This document shows positions 8,430 to 18,800 of a stretch of DNA of 64,000 bases, piece by piece (the first letter of the stretch is position 1; each line of letters begins with the position of its first letter). Made by a program: the position numbers and the translations under genes. Source of the stretch: Terriglobus roseus DSM 18391 (GTDB lineage Bacteria; Acidobacteriota; Terriglobia; Terriglobales; Acidobacteriaceae). A model generated the notes under the pieces. The model had not been told where the DNA came from and searched no databases. It saw only the letters and a list, made by a program, of their open reading frames with translations. Location: NCBI RefSeq assembly GCF_000265425.1, contig NC_018014.1:3720001-3784000 (forward strand). The letters run 5' to 3'.

Positions 8430-9413
8430 CTAAACTCGCCTCAATTTTTCTAAGAAAGAAACAACCGCATTTGCATCTTCTGTGAAAAGTACCTTAGTGG
8501 CAAAATCCTTCTTGACGTCGAGCAGCGCTTGAATGAGCGGGCGTACGGGATATTTAATCTCCCAGTAGTGCTGACCATCAGCGGCCGGCGAACTGAAGAA
8601 GATCATCGGGCAAAACTCCCCGTAGTAATTCTGCGCGGCGTCCTGGAAAATCTCTTGGATTGTCCCGGCGCTTCCTTCTGCATAAATGATTCCGCTCACG
8701 CCCATCGTAACTAAGCCATCTTCCCTGATGCTGTTTTGAAAGTATTTACCACTGAGCGTCGCGAATGGCGTAGTTGGCTCGAAGCCATACAACCACGTAG
8801 GAATCCCTATACTCAGCCCTTGCTCATCTAGTGGTATCGACTTGACGATGGAAAGTGCTGGAGCGAGCCAAGCATGAAGTGCCGATGAGATTTGTGAGTC
8901 AATCTTTCCGGATCCGTCTTTAGCGACAAGTTTGTCGACGTTCGACGGCAGCTGTGGCACTTTTGCCAACAAAGCGATAGCCGAGTCTAGTTCCGCTTCT
9001 GATTTGTTCGAGTGGAAGGCTCCAAGATGTGTCGCCTCCATTGCGCCAGGTCCTCCCCCACTTATGAGAAGAAATCCGCTCTTCGCCAGTTCATAGGCTA
9101 TGTGCGCTACACCGGCATAGGCCGGATCATTCCGCTTCATACCGTGTCCCCCCATGATCGCGACAACGTTCGGGAACTTGGCGATATATCGACTGATTCC
9201 TCTCGAAATCGAGTTGTCGTGAAGCGCTTCAAGGGTGGCCGCCCCGGTGAATTTAGTGGGATTCGTACCCATTCGCCAGAAATAGCTGAGAATCTTGATG
9301 TCTGCGCAACGCTCGTAGGAAGTTGAGTCAGCAGGGTCGAACGCGCCGAAAAGAGCGTCAGGCGTGTACAAATCTTCACGGAGAGGATTGAAAGGGATGC
9401 TCATTTCGTCCAT
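8430..9413 (-). CDS. LOG-type Rossmann protein (nucleotide phosphoribohydrolase-like)
   Basis: About 327 residues from ATG 9413; the frame continues upstream to 9581, but that part is low-complexity and unlike the family. Core motifs of the LOG/TIGR00730 fold are visible: VAIMGGHGMKR, LLISGGGPGAMEATHLGAF (the GGGPG..MEA signature) and AEGSAGTIQEIF, a variant of PGGxGTxxE with the catalytic Glu kept. Enzymes of this fold hydrolyse nucleoside 5'-monophosphates to base and ribose 5-phosphate. The protein is longer than LOG enzymes (about 190-220). It faces away from the nucleotidyltransferase/PurC-like operon across a gap of about 400 bases, so it may belong to the same module. Confidence 0.7.
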   Translation of the reverse strand: MDEMSIPFNPLREDLYTPDALFGAFDPADSTSYERCADIKILSYFWRMGTNPTKFTGAATLEALHDNSISRGISRYIAKFPNVVAIMGGHGMKRNDPAYAGVAHIAYELAKSGFLLISGGGPGAMEATHLGAFHSNKSEAELDSAIALLAKVPQLPSNVDKLVAKDGSGKIDSQISSALHAWLAPALSIVKSIPLDEQGLSIGIPTWLYGFEPTTPFATLSGKYFQNSIREDGLVTMGVSGIIYAEGSAGTIQEIFQDAAQNYYGEFCPMIFFSSPAADGQHYWEIKYPVRPLIQALLDVKKDFATKVLFTEDANAVVSFLEKLRRV

Positions 9414-9820
9414 GGAAGGGAATGCTACCACCCGCGACAGAGGTTTAGGAAAAGTGTTAGTGCCTGCCGGATGGTGTTTCGACTTGATTTTGGAATGACA
9501 CCAAGCTGGAAGACGCCCACGTTGCTTGTGGTACTCGTGCAGATGTCGATGAAACTTGCAAGCTGTACAACAAAGCCCCAAGCAATGCCGTACGTGTCAT
9601 TCATTCTCAGAGTACCTGTGGTATCGTTTCGATCCAGACCTGTCAAGACATATATTTGTCGGTGTTTGCTACTTGCTCGCGTGTACTGCGGGGACGAGAG
9701 GGGGCGGGCGCGACACAAGTATGTGTGGGCAGAGTTTTATGAGGTCGGAGTTGCGAGACGCACCGGCGTACCCGTCCGAAATCAAGACCACGATAGTCCA
9801 CAGCGGCTCGGGGAGGAACG

Positions 9821-11176
9821 ATGGAGACAGTAGGTCACCCAGGTAGCTTTGATATCAGGGTCGTAGAGCGCAGCCCGACGTGGAGAAACAAGCCGTTCGT
9901 CGTCTCGTACCTAATGCTGAAACATGAGCCAACAGCCGAGCAGCTCCAATCTTGCCAATTATGGGCCAACGCGAACCGGCTCCCCAACCCGAGGGTCATA
10001 CCGCCTTCCGTAGTGCGATGGTCCTCCCTATTCCATCCCGCGTTTTTCGACGCAGTCAGCTCGGAAGTGACACGTTCAAAAGAAAAAGGTCCATTCGGGC
10101 TCGCTTGGTCGACAGAGCATAAAGAGCTTGAGCGGATCAATCTAAAGCGGCTTTGGATAGAATCGGTTGTCTTCTTAGCCGGAGTCACCCTCTCGGCTGC
10201 GGTGATCCAGTCAAGACATACAAGAGGAACAGTCGAGAGTAAATACGATCACCTCTGGGAAGCGGGGACTCTAGCTAGCAATGGGGTGGCTCCTGAACTT
10301 GCCACACTCGGCTTGCATCATGTGGTCCGAGAGCTCGCATCAGATTTGGCAATCCTTGATGTGGATCGGCTGCTGCGTGTCCGTCAATCGTTTATGGCAA
10401 CTTTCAAGGCTCTTGCATCTTCTGATCCGCAGATAGTCACGCTAGGCCGCGCCACCCTACCCCCTCAGATCGCAGAGAGGTTTCGCTTTGTCGAAGAGCT
10501 TCGTTACGCTTGCGGCCCGAAACTACATGGTCTAGTCGCTTATGGATCAAGCACCACCAGTGCCTCATATTCAGACTACGATATTATTGCCGTTACTGAT
10601 GAACCTGAGACACTGCTCCGGAAGCTTGCTGGAACATCGCCCAACTGGTACGGGAAAGAACTGAACATGGGAGTGTATTCGCCTGATGAATTCCTCGCTA
10701 TGCAGTCCTTGTCAGGAGACAACCTGTCTAATATTTGTCTATGCCTTTGGGGAGAGGTACCGATAGTTTATAAATCCCAGTCGACGCTCCTTGCGCGGAA
10801 TTTCAGCTTTGCATATGTACGCCGACGTCAACAGCTAGGCATGCTCAGCCGTGCGGCGGACCAAATCCGAGCACCTGTTGATGACAGAAAAAATCTATAT
10901 GATTACTTCGTGAAGATTCCGGCAAACGTTGCCAAGGGCACGTTCGGATCTATCGGACGAGATTTGCCGAAAGAAATCGTTCTTGAGTGGCTTCAAACCA
11001 ACGTAGGATTCGACACAGCGCTCGAGCGCGAACGCGCTGTTTCGCAGCCCGGCTACGCGCTGGCTTCCTCTTCCCTCGCTACTGGACGCGTGATGGAAGT
11101 TATGAATAGGGAGGTAAATCTGGTTGAGTCAGCTGTTGATCGACGCTTAGATTCGGGACCCGGAGGCCATCGTTGA
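9821..11176 (+). CDS. Nucleotidyltransferase-fold protein (MNT-like domain)
   Basis: 451 residues; ATG behind a strong GGGGAGG box. A Pol-beta-type nucleotidyltransferase core is visible at about residues 236-260: LVAYGSS (242-244) followed by SDYDIIAV, giving the GS...DxD metal site (D252, D254). The first 130 residues (HEPTAEQLQSCQLWANAN, WSSLFHPAFF) and the last 150 are unfamiliar. Enzymes of this fold transfer NMP groups to small molecules, RNA or proteins. It is first in a tight operon with PurC-like, AbrB-like and TMK-like genes, and its stop overlaps the next start. A role in making or attaching a nucleotide-like compound is inferred from context only. Confidence 0.7.
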   Translation: METVGHPGSFDIRVVERSPTWRNKPFVVSYLMLKHEPTAEQLQSCQLWANANRLPNPRVIPPSVVRWSSLFHPAFFDAVSSEVTRSKEKGPFGLAWSTEHKELERINLKRLWIESVVFLAGVTLSAAVIQSRHTRGTVESKYDHLWEAGTLASNGVAPELATLGLHHVVRELASDLAILDVDRLLRVRQSFMATFKALASSDPQIVTLGRATLPPQIAERFRFVEELRYACGPKLHGLVAYGSSTTSASYSDYDIIAVTDEPETLLRKLAGTSPNWYGKELNMGVYSPDEFLAMQSLSGDNLSNICLCLWGEVPIVYKSQSTLLARNFSFAYVRRRQQLGMLSRAADQIRAPVDDRKNLYDYFVKIPANVAKGTFGSIGRDLPKEIVLEWLQTNVGFDTALERERAVSQPGYALASSSLATGRVMEVMNREVNLVESAVDRRLDSGPGGHR

Positions 11177-12183
11177 AGACTGCGACAGGAAGTACCGAGT
11201 TGGAATATCTCTTGGATGTGTGTGACGACTTAGCGCTGACCGTGACCCCCGACGGCGAGTCAAGTGCGAATGTTTTGTCTCTCCGAGGTCCTAACGGAGA
11301 ACCAATCAGAGTAGACATACGATCAGAAGAGTTCTCGATGCTTGAGCAAGTATTGAAGTGCTTGCGCTTTCGGTTCGAAGATTTAACACTACTGGTCAAT
11401 GGAGATAGCAAAGAAATCCGATTGCTTACTCCACGCATCGCGCTAGCGAGACTGCGCCCGACAGTATATTCGTTCACGTCAAATCGTTACGGTATTGCAC
11501 CTGGTACCGAAATCGTACGGTCCCGTTTTTCTGCAAAGCTTTTCAGGTCGATGGCTTGTGAGCCCGGCTCAGTGCATCTATCTTCGGCATTCCTTGGGCT
11601 AATTGAGACGCCGTCTGGTCCCTTGATGGCCGAGGAGCTTGTTGAAACGTGCAACTTAGAGGTTCGCGTCAAACGATTTCATGTTGGCTCCCCGGTTCAC
11701 CGATACAGATACACAGATCGGCATCGCTCTGCGTTGCTCGGGGAGCCAATTTCCCGCTGGACTCGCTTTGCCGCTCCTGTAGTTTGTTTTGACTGGCGCA
11801 ATCCGATGGTAGCGGAGGATGGGAGCCGTCTTGCTGATGAACCGCTTTCGGATGACTACGCTGCTCTTTGGATTGATGACGTTCCAAAGGCAAAACTTCT
11901 GGCCTGTGATGCCTTCCAATGGATTGAGCGTCGCTTCCTTCGTGCCGGCTTGCAGCTCATCGATATTTGTTTTTTCATAGATCGCACAGGGAGCGTACTA
12001 TATGGAGAAATCAGCCCCGATTGCATGCGGGTCCGAAATAGGGCCTCTGCCGACTCCGAAGCTCTTGACAAAGATCATTGGCGGTCAGGTGGCGAACCTG
12101 AAGAGGTGCTAGCCCGATATGAAAAGCTTTACGAGATGGTTTTTCGTGCAAAGCAATCGACTCCGGCCGCAGGAGATAAGTAA
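11173..12183 (+). CDS. SAICAR synthetase (PurC)-like protein with N-terminal extension
   Basis: 336 residues from TTG 11173, overlapping the previous stop by four bases. The C-terminal half follows the PurC/SAICAR-synthetase ATP-grasp-like fold. LEVRVKRFHVGSPVHRY corresponds to the substrate-loop region, LQLIDICFFID to the GI.LVD..FEF strand, GEISPDCMRVR (278-288) to the (D/G)E.SPD..R signature, and ALDKDHWR (297-304) to the LDKD motif. About 100 N-terminal residues are not part of PurC. PurC joins aspartate to CAIR in purine synthesis. A plasmid copy without any other purine gene suggests amino-acid ligation to a carboxylated nucleotide or another small acid. Confidence 0.7.
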   Translation: MKTATGSTELEYLLDVCDDLALTVTPDGESSANVLSLRGPNGEPIRVDIRSEEFSMLEQVLKCLRFRFEDLTLLVNGDSKEIRLLTPRIALARLRPTVYSFTSNRYGIAPGTEIVRSRFSAKLFRSMACEPGSVHLSSAFLGLIETPSGPLMAEELVETCNLEVRVKRFHVGSPVHRYRYTDRHRSALLGEPISRWTRFAAPVVCFDWRNPMVAEDGSRLADEPLSDDYAALWIDDVPKAKLLACDAFQWIERRFLRAGLQLIDICFFIDRTGSVLYGEISPDCMRVRNRASADSEALDKDHWRSGGEPEEVLARYEKLYEMVFRAKQSTPAAGDK

Positions 12184-12185
12184 AA

Positions 12186-12521
12186 ATGCCTGACAATATA
12201 ACTGACCCTTCTTCAGCATCAACAATTCAGAACCGGCGTCTTAAGATATCGCCCGGTGGCCTTATATCGCTACCCGCTGCCGTTCGTAGATCCCTCAAAA
12301 TGGTTGACGGCGCGGGCGGTAGAGTAACAGTAGCTGTCGCTGACCGCACCGTTGTACTGATGCAAGCCGGTTCGACCGGGGGCTTCCGGATTTCTCGTAA
12401 CGGTCAACTTGAACTTCGCGGTGAGGCTAAGAGACTTCTCGCCGAGGGCGTCGCACGTCATTATTGGGTAGAACTATGCGACCTCGAAGGAAAGATCAAG
12501 CTTCATCCATACAAGGACTAA
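12186..12521 (+). CDS. AbrB/SpoVT-like DNA-binding protein
   Basis: 111 residues, ATG 12186, two bases after the previous stop, with AGGAG about 10 bases upstream. Residues 16-60 (RRLKISPGGLISLPAAVRR) fit the swapped-hairpin beta-strand pattern of AbrB-type transition regulators and antitoxins, which read K(I/V)..GG.I.LP..VR..L. A second copy-like segment follows (FRISRNGQLELRGEAKRLL). It may regulate its own operon. A toxin partner is not obvious, so a regulatory role is favoured. Confidence 0.65.
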   Translation: MPDNITDPSSASTIQNRRLKISPGGLISLPAAVRRSLKMVDGAGGRVTVAVADRTVVLMQAGSTGGFRISRNGQLELRGEAKRLLAEGVARHYWVELCDLEGKIKLHPYKD

Positions 12522-13079
12522 GTGGCTCTGATCATTGCATTAGACGGGCATGACGGTTCGGGAAAAACGACCTTATCGCGGTCCCTTGCCGCACGTATCG
12601 GCGGAATCCATCTACGTCCATTTCAGGGCAGGCTGGGTGCTGGTCTTATGAAGGCTGCCGAGGCAAATAACTCCTCGGACATCATATCGGTGGGCAACGA
12701 GGCTTTAAACCTCGCAGGCGATTCATACGATATTGGTGTCCCGCTTGTATTCGATCGAGCATGGCTAACGGTTGCTTCTCTTCTTGATGCAAAACACATG
12801 GCGTCGTTTCGCCAGAAGTGGGCGGTTCACATTCCAACCATCGTCTGCTGGGCTGACCTGGAAACAACTGTCAAACGTCTCAGCGCTCGTTCCGAGGTCG
12901 TGGGATCACTCGATGGTCACCGTCACTATCTAGCGAAGTACCGAGAACTTGCTGATGTTTGTAGCTGCCCAATTCTACGAACAGACGTTTACTCAGAAAC
13001 TGAGTGTCTCGAGCAATTGTTAAGCTGGATCGGACAGTTATCTGAAGGGAACCTCAATGCCTTCGGAAGGCCTTCCTAG
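12522..13079 (+). CDS. Thymidylate kinase-like P-loop nucleotide kinase
   Basis: 185 residues from GTG 12522, directly after the previous stop. The P-loop GHDGSGKTT (9-17) sits at the N-terminus as in dTMP kinases. PLVFDRAW (about 72-79) matches the DR(Y/W) motif that contacts the nucleotide base, and PTIVCWADLETTVKRLSAR matches the LID-preceding strand and helix (D-xx-xx-R). Length is slightly below standard Tmk (about 205-215). It likely phosphorylates a nucleoside monophosphate or analogue. It ends the operon; the next gene (drmC) converges after 176 bases. Confidence 0.7.
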   Translation: MALIIALDGHDGSGKTTLSRSLAARIGGIHLRPFQGRLGAGLMKAAEANNSSDIISVGNEALNLAGDSYDIGVPLVFDRAWLTVASLLDAKHMASFRQKWAVHIPTIVCWADLETTVKRLSARSEVVGSLDGHRHYLAKYRELADVCSCPILRTDVYSETECLEQLLSWIGQLSEGNLNAFGRPS

Positions 13080-13255
13080 GACCTCAAGCTGTCACTTTCA
13101 GCATTATCTGGCGTATGTTCTGCGACGGCGAAGCCTAGCTGAGCGGCAAACTGCAGCCGCCCGCCAGATAGCGCCGAGAACAGCGCCAAGTAATTATCGA
13201 AGCTACAGATCCGACTGAGCTGTACAGACGCTATGACGCTATTTCTATTGGCGGT

Positions 13256-14050
13256 TCAGATACAACGCTCACAAACACCATTGTTAATGAGTTCTGAAAA
13301 GAAGGTTGTGGCTTGTTTGGCCAACGTGTGGGATTGCAGGAGTATCCCCATCTCAATGTTCCGGTTTTGAGCTGCTTCGGTGAAGTTTGCAGAGGAAACA
13401 AATAGTTCAACTTCATCCCGGATCACACATTTAGCATGGAACGCCACTGAAGGACCTGATGTAAATGTCAAGGCGCGACGGTCAAAGAAAACCTCCGGGA
13501 GTCGGTGTTCAGTCGGCCAATGGTGAGTTTTAAACTCTCGTGAGAAACGAGCAACCGAGGCAGAATGCGACACATCTCCCGGACGTAAGTTCAAATTGAG
13601 GAATAGGCGAACTTGCAACGAGGGTTTTAGCCGCATTCTTGACGCTAGCTCTTCGAAAATCTTCTTACCCTGATGTACTGCGTACCCCGCTACCAACATG
13701 GTGTACTCGGTTCTCCTGAAGAGATCAGTCACTACGACTCGAGTGTCCCTGTGATAAGCTGCCGGCTCCGTGGGAGCTGTCATCACCAACTGAGCAGCAT
13801 CTTCGATCGAAGGTCTCCGCTCTAACGCCTGGGCAAGAAGATCAATCGACAAAGCGAGACTCTCTGGTTTCAGACCTAGATCGACAATATGCTGCAAGGC
13901 GACAGCGACCGCAGGTGCCATACTCGCCCCGGTGAGGCGGGCGAGAGCTGGAGCTGAGAAGGGCGACGTCAGTCGCCTCGATTTCAGAGCTGCAGAAATG
14001 CTTGCCAAATCGCCCTTCCCGAGTTGAGCTAAGACTTCTCCCGCGTTCAA
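13256..14050 (-). CDS. drmC: DISARM protein DrmC (phospholipase D-fold)
   Basis: 264 residues. A helical N-terminal half precedes a PLD-fold domain with the signature FHAKCVIRDEVELFVSSANF (HxK at 205-207, conserved N and S) followed by RNIEMGILL. One HxK motif fits the DrmC family, which probably dimerises. In DISARM, drmC is the fifth gene and has been reported as dispensable in the tested system. Its start overlaps the stop of drmB by four bases, keeping all five genes in one transcript. The nuclease or phosphodiesterase activity is inferred from the fold. Confidence 0.85.
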   Translation of the reverse strand: MNAGEVLAQLGKGDLASISAALKSRRLTSPFSAPALARLTGASMAPAVAVALQHIVDLGLKPESLALSIDLLAQALERRPSIEDAAQLVMTAPTEPAAYHRDTRVVVTDLFRRTEYTMLVAGYAVHQGKKIFEELASRMRLKPSLQVRLFLNLNLRPGDVSHSASVARFSREFKTHHWPTEHRLPEVFFDRRALTFTSGPSVAFHAKCVIRDEVELFVSSANFTEAAQNRNIEMGILLQSHTLAKQATTFFSELINNGVCERCI

Positions 14051-15882
14051 TTCGGAAGCTCGTGAAAGAATTCGGAGTCAGCACCTTGTACGGTTCGTAC
14101 AACGAGTGAACGATCAAGGAGATCATTTTGTTGTTCGCAGCTAGTTTCAGCGACCAGCAAACATCCGTGGCAGGCTGCACCCAAAAGGAAGCTCCGCGCG
14201 TGGGGGTTCTCCGGTAGATGTTGGGAGCAAACTGGATCGTTTGAGCATAGTGCTCCGAGCTCCAATGCGTTATGAATCGTGTCGGCAATTCGACGACCGA
14301 CTTCGATCAGTCCACCAAGAGTACCCTCGGAATCTGAGCTGCCTGTGTACAGCAGCACTCCATACCCAATCTCGGGGATCGCATAGATTCGTTCTCTGAT
14401 CGAACTAGCTGGATAGCCGCACTCAAGAGCAATTGTGGTGATCATCAAATGGGCAAATGAATGCAGCATGATGTACGCCGGTCCTCCGAACTTCCGGCTC
14501 GATGAGCTGTGCTCGGCCTTCCACGCATCGAAACCTCTCCTAAGCTGAACAGCACGTTCAATGACAGACGGCTTTGCAAGCCAATCTTCGATCGCTTTCC
14601 GTCGGAATAACAGGAATATTCCCTCGCCACGATTCTCCACAGCGGGAACCCAAGTGACGTTTCTCGCCAGATCGGCCCGACGAACGCCCATATCCAACTC
14701 TCCATCTGTATCGGGAGCTGCAGCTTCGAATCGGGTGAAACCCACAAGCGCCATCACCTCGCGGAGTCGTTGCACTAAGATGACTTTCTCAATCCCCTTC
14801 AACCACGGCTTATCCCACTCCTTCTGAGGCAAAGCACGCGCATAGAAGACCCCCTCTGGCCGGTCCTCCCCGAGCTCCTCGTTTGCCGAAATCAAGGTTT
14901 CAAGTTCTGCATACTTGACCGATTTCTCTTGCACCTGAGACGGCGCGCGTCGAACTTGGATCTCGGCCCAAACTTCTGCGTCAGATACGCCTTCTAACGC
15001 CTCCTTGACCTTTGCTTTCCGTCGCTCCCTGGCAACATCGCCTTCGTCTTCTGCTGTTTCAAGAAAGTCCCACACTGCAGAGACGGCTTCCCGAACTGTT
15101 TCCACTCGCTCTGGAAGTGAGATCACGCTCATCCGTTGAGGAAAGTATGCATTTGAGGCGGTCCGTACCAACAGCCGATTCATCTCGTCGCATTTCTCTT
15201 TCATTGCGGGGCCGAGCCAAGGGCGAGCACCATCACAGCGGCCGAAGACTTCGGCTTTCTGAAGAGCTATTTGCGCCATGCTTCGCTCTGCCTTGCCGCA
15301 TGAGCATCGAATCCAAATTTCTGATAGATCGCCACTGGTTCCGCGTTCGTCGAGGTAAAGCAGCCTTCCTTGGTTACGACAGGTGTTTTCATTCCCGTGC
15401 AAGAAGAAATACCAGTCGATATCCCCTATGTGACCGAGCCGACAGGCTCGCACAAATCGCACGGGAACGACAGAAAGCCGTTTTCTCGTTTCGGGATGTA
15501 TGAATGCGTTTCCACGCGCTAGAGCCCGGACGTGTACAAGATAACGGCTGCGCCGCGACTCATCTTGTCCCTTGCCTGGCGCATCTTGGGTAACGAACCA
15601 TTCAGGAAAGCGATAAGCTCTTACGCCCGTTATCCGTTGATCTTCGATGTCCCCCGCTGATGGCGGCGTTTCTAGTCTGACAGAAGGGATCTTAAGCAAA
15701 TTTGCAATCTTTGCACTTAGGCGGGGTTCGCTGATGAGCTCGCGCTCGCCGACCCAATCTTCCAAGCCAGCGATCAGAACGGAACGCTCTGGCAGGTCAG
15801 TCATTGCACCCGGGCCGAACGTCGTAATGAGCTGGCCCTGACGAAGCTGGCCCTGCGGTCTCTTTCGTTGTGGGGCTTTCAT
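14047..15882 (-). CDS. drmB: DISARM protein DrmB (DUF1998)
   Basis: 611 residues. The N-terminus GQLITTFGPGAMTDLPERS is typical of DrmB. Zn-binding-like Cys occur at WIRCSCGK and later CSNDPVC...CHGCLLVAETSC. The DUF1998 part contains LHSFAHLMITTIALECGY and YGVLLYTGSSDSEGTLGGL. In DISARM, DrmA and DrmB form a complex that binds DNA, and DrmB is thought to help DrmA load on single-stranded ends. The start shares one base with the drmA stop, so translation is coupled. Confidence 0.92.
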   Translation of the reverse strand: MKAPQRKRPQGQLRQGQLITTFGPGAMTDLPERSVLIAGLEDWVGERELISEPRLSAKIANLLKIPSVRLETPPSAGDIEDQRITGVRAYRFPEWFVTQDAPGKGQDESRRSRYLVHVRALARGNAFIHPETRKRLSVVPVRFVRACRLGHIGDIDWYFFLHGNENTCRNQGRLLYLDERGTSGDLSEIWIRCSCGKAERSMAQIALQKAEVFGRCDGARPWLGPAMKEKCDEMNRLLVRTASNAYFPQRMSVISLPERVETVREAVSAVWDFLETAEDEGDVARERRKAKVKEALEGVSDAEVWAEIQVRRAPSQVQEKSVKYAELETLISANEELGEDRPEGVFYARALPQKEWDKPWLKGIEKVILVQRLREVMALVGFTRFEAAAPDTDGELDMGVRRADLARNVTWVPAVENRGEGIFLLFRRKAIEDWLAKPSVIERAVQLRRGFDAWKAEHSSSSRKFGGPAYIMLHSFAHLMITTIALECGYPASSIRERIYAIPEIGYGVLLYTGSSDSEGTLGGLIEVGRRIADTIHNALELGALCSNDPVCSQHLPENPHARSFLLGAACHGCLLVAETSCEQQNDLLDRSLVVRTVQGADSEFFHELPN

Positions 15883-18800
15883 TAGTCCTCGTCCAGGTCG
15901 AAGCCCTCAAGGCTTCGTACCCACATGTTCACGTTTGGTTCGACATTGCGCAGAGAGCGATTGGCTCTGAACTTCATCTTCCAATTACCAACCGGAAGGT
16001 TCTTGAGCGATGGATCAAGGAAATCCTGCAACAGAGGCACCCCGGCGCCATGTTCATGCGGGTTGTACTGAAGGCCAGCTCCGACCTGCTTCTGATCTTG
16101 CACAACCTTCACCCATTCATCCAAGAGATCGCCACAGCGCTGTCGAACTGTCTGCCGTAACCGCTCTCGATCTGCTGCGCTCAGCTTGTTATGGTTGAAT
16201 GCTCGATCGGCAAATTTCTGTACTACCGATTCCAGGGCATGACGTTGGTTCTGAACTTCCATCGCCCCTTGCGGCGGCGTCATTAGCTCAAGACCTAGTC
16301 GGGAAAGTGCCACAAGCGATGCGGCCAACCCGCGATCCAACGCTCTCGGAGAGAACGGCGTGACGCTCGTTGCTTCGACGCTCCTGTAGAAGGTCTCGTG
16401 ATAAGCGCAGAACCGTTCGTAGTGAGATCGATCGCGCGGCTTGTGAACGTTCAACAACGTAACGACGAGACCTGGTCTTGAAGGATCACGTCCCACTCGA
16501 CTGCTGGCCTGTATGTACTCGGCGGATGTCTTCGGCTGACCGAACACCACCATCAAGCCAAGACGAGTGATATCCAGCCCAACAGAAATCATGTTGGTCG
16601 CAATCGCCACATCCGCGTGATTCCTTTCCTCAAAGGAGAGTCCAAGTTTTCGTTTTGCCTCAGATACTTTCGAAGTATCGACACGGCTCGTAAGCTCGAC
16701 TGGTTCATAAGCGATCTCGCGGTCAGCGAAGAGTCCAACGGCTTCCCCAACCCGCTTTCTGGAGCCGTATCGTTCTAGCCGATTTCGAATTTCGTCTTCG
16801 ATCAACCGCCGTGCGCCGCCTAGCTCACGAAGTGCATTGAAGTAACCGACCAACGTCATGTAGGGATCGGCTGGGTTCGGCGAAGTCTTCCTCAGATCTT
16901 GATAAGAGAGTTGTCCAGCGCCAAGGAGCGCTAAATACACCCGAAGCATTGCAACCTTCGGGCTTCGTCCCTGCGCGGCGATACCCACATAGAGACGCGG
17001 ATTTGTGTCGGTCTTGCCTTCTTCCGGTTTCAGTGTGCTGGCGAAAAAGGAGTCACGCCGGTCCGGTCCTGGCGGGGGGAAGATGTCTACCTGGTCGCGA
17101 TTGAAGAGGGCCTGAATCTGGCTGTCTGCTCGCCTTACGGTTGCAGTGGATGCGACGATCTTCGGGCGCACACTTCCTCGAACTGCGAGCTCTTCGAGAG
17201 CCGTCTCGTAGAGTCCCACCATCGTGCCAAGTGGTCCGGAGATGAGATGGAGTTCATCCTGAATAATCAAGTCCGGCGGCAGGAGATGCCCACCCGGTAA
17301 GAAGTTGCCTTTCGTTGGCTCCATTGGTCCGTAGAAGCCGGACTTATCGTGACGCTGCACCCTGCCGAAGAATCCGGCAATCTTGCCGGTCCACGGCATA
17401 CCCGCAAATTTGTCGACGGTCGCGATGACGAAGCAGGGCAAGCGTCGATACATCGGTTCATCAACGGCCACAATAGGAAGCGGGCGATCGCGGGTAAAAT
17501 CGCAGTCGCGGTTGACGCACCCAATCTGTAGGTTTTCCGGATAATCCCGATTGACTCTCCCGTTGGCGGTCAGTCTGAAGGACTCTTTTTGAAACTTGGT
17601 TCCGCACCACGGGCACTCTTCCAGTGGCACAGGAGAGGGCTTACTGCTGTCGTTCCAGAATGCGATCGTGCGGCGGCGTGCTGTCTCCGGATGGTCACGG
17701 TCCTTGCTGCCCATCTCATTCGGGGTCGCAGCGCGTCCGACCCAGAGCCCAATCTCGAAAGGCCAATCTCCTAGAGTGGTGTCAGCTTCCCTCAGCAGTT
17801 CCAGCGCACAAATCAGAGTGGCGGCGCGGCTGAGTTGGTCAAGAGTCAGCAGCCGTAGCGTGTAACGCATAAGAACGCAGAGGCCAGCTCCCGTTATGCC
17901 AGGATTTCGCAGCCGTCGCAGAATCAGGCTGAATGCGGCGAGCCCCAGGTAGGCTTCTGTCTTACCGCCACCTGTCGGAAAGAACAGGAGATCGACCGTC
18001 CTGCGGTCTTTGTTCTCTGGCTCTGCAATACCCGGAAGATTCATCAGCAAGAAGGCAATCTGAAAAGGCCGCCACTGCGGTGGCTTAACCGACTCCACCG
18101 TCATGTTCTGCATTGGACCGAATCGACGGCGGGCGGCGGTAGCCATGGCCTGATTTGCAAGACGGAATGCTTTGAGGCATTCGGCATCGGCCAAAAGAGA
18201 TATGCCGCCCTCGATCCGATCAGCGGCAACGCTGGCATGGTCGAGCAGATTCTTGCCGGTGACGGCTCGCCTTGGAGGTGAAGTCGGAACTTTGGCCCGC
18301 TGCGCTTCGATCCACTCACGATAATGGACCACGAGCGGCATCAGCTTTGTGCGGGCTTCCGCTCCGTCCAAAAGTGAACCGAGTTCGTCCATGCCGAGCG
18401 CAACACCTTCGATGTTTGCGGGGGCAACGCGCTCGACTTGTGCCTCGGGAATCCAACAAGTGCGGACTTCTCGCGGATTGCCGGCAGCAGCCACGTTGTG
18501 ACCAACCGCATACTCGCCAACATCGCGATATTGTAGGTCTGCAACATTCTCATCCCAATCGTCAGACAGGAGTCCGCGGGTATTAGGACGTTCTAGAAAG
18601 GGTTGGTCCGCTTTCAGGTGCAACTCGCTCTGAAAGGCGAACGCTTCGTCACGAATCTCGTCACCCTTGGGAGTTCTGCGGTTGACGAGGAAGACTGAGA
18701 TGGTCTTGGCACCTTCATTCAATCCGGCCTCAGCCCCAAATGTTCCGACTGGGAGAATCGTCATCGCAATACTGAGGCCGCCATGCTTGTCACCGCTTTT

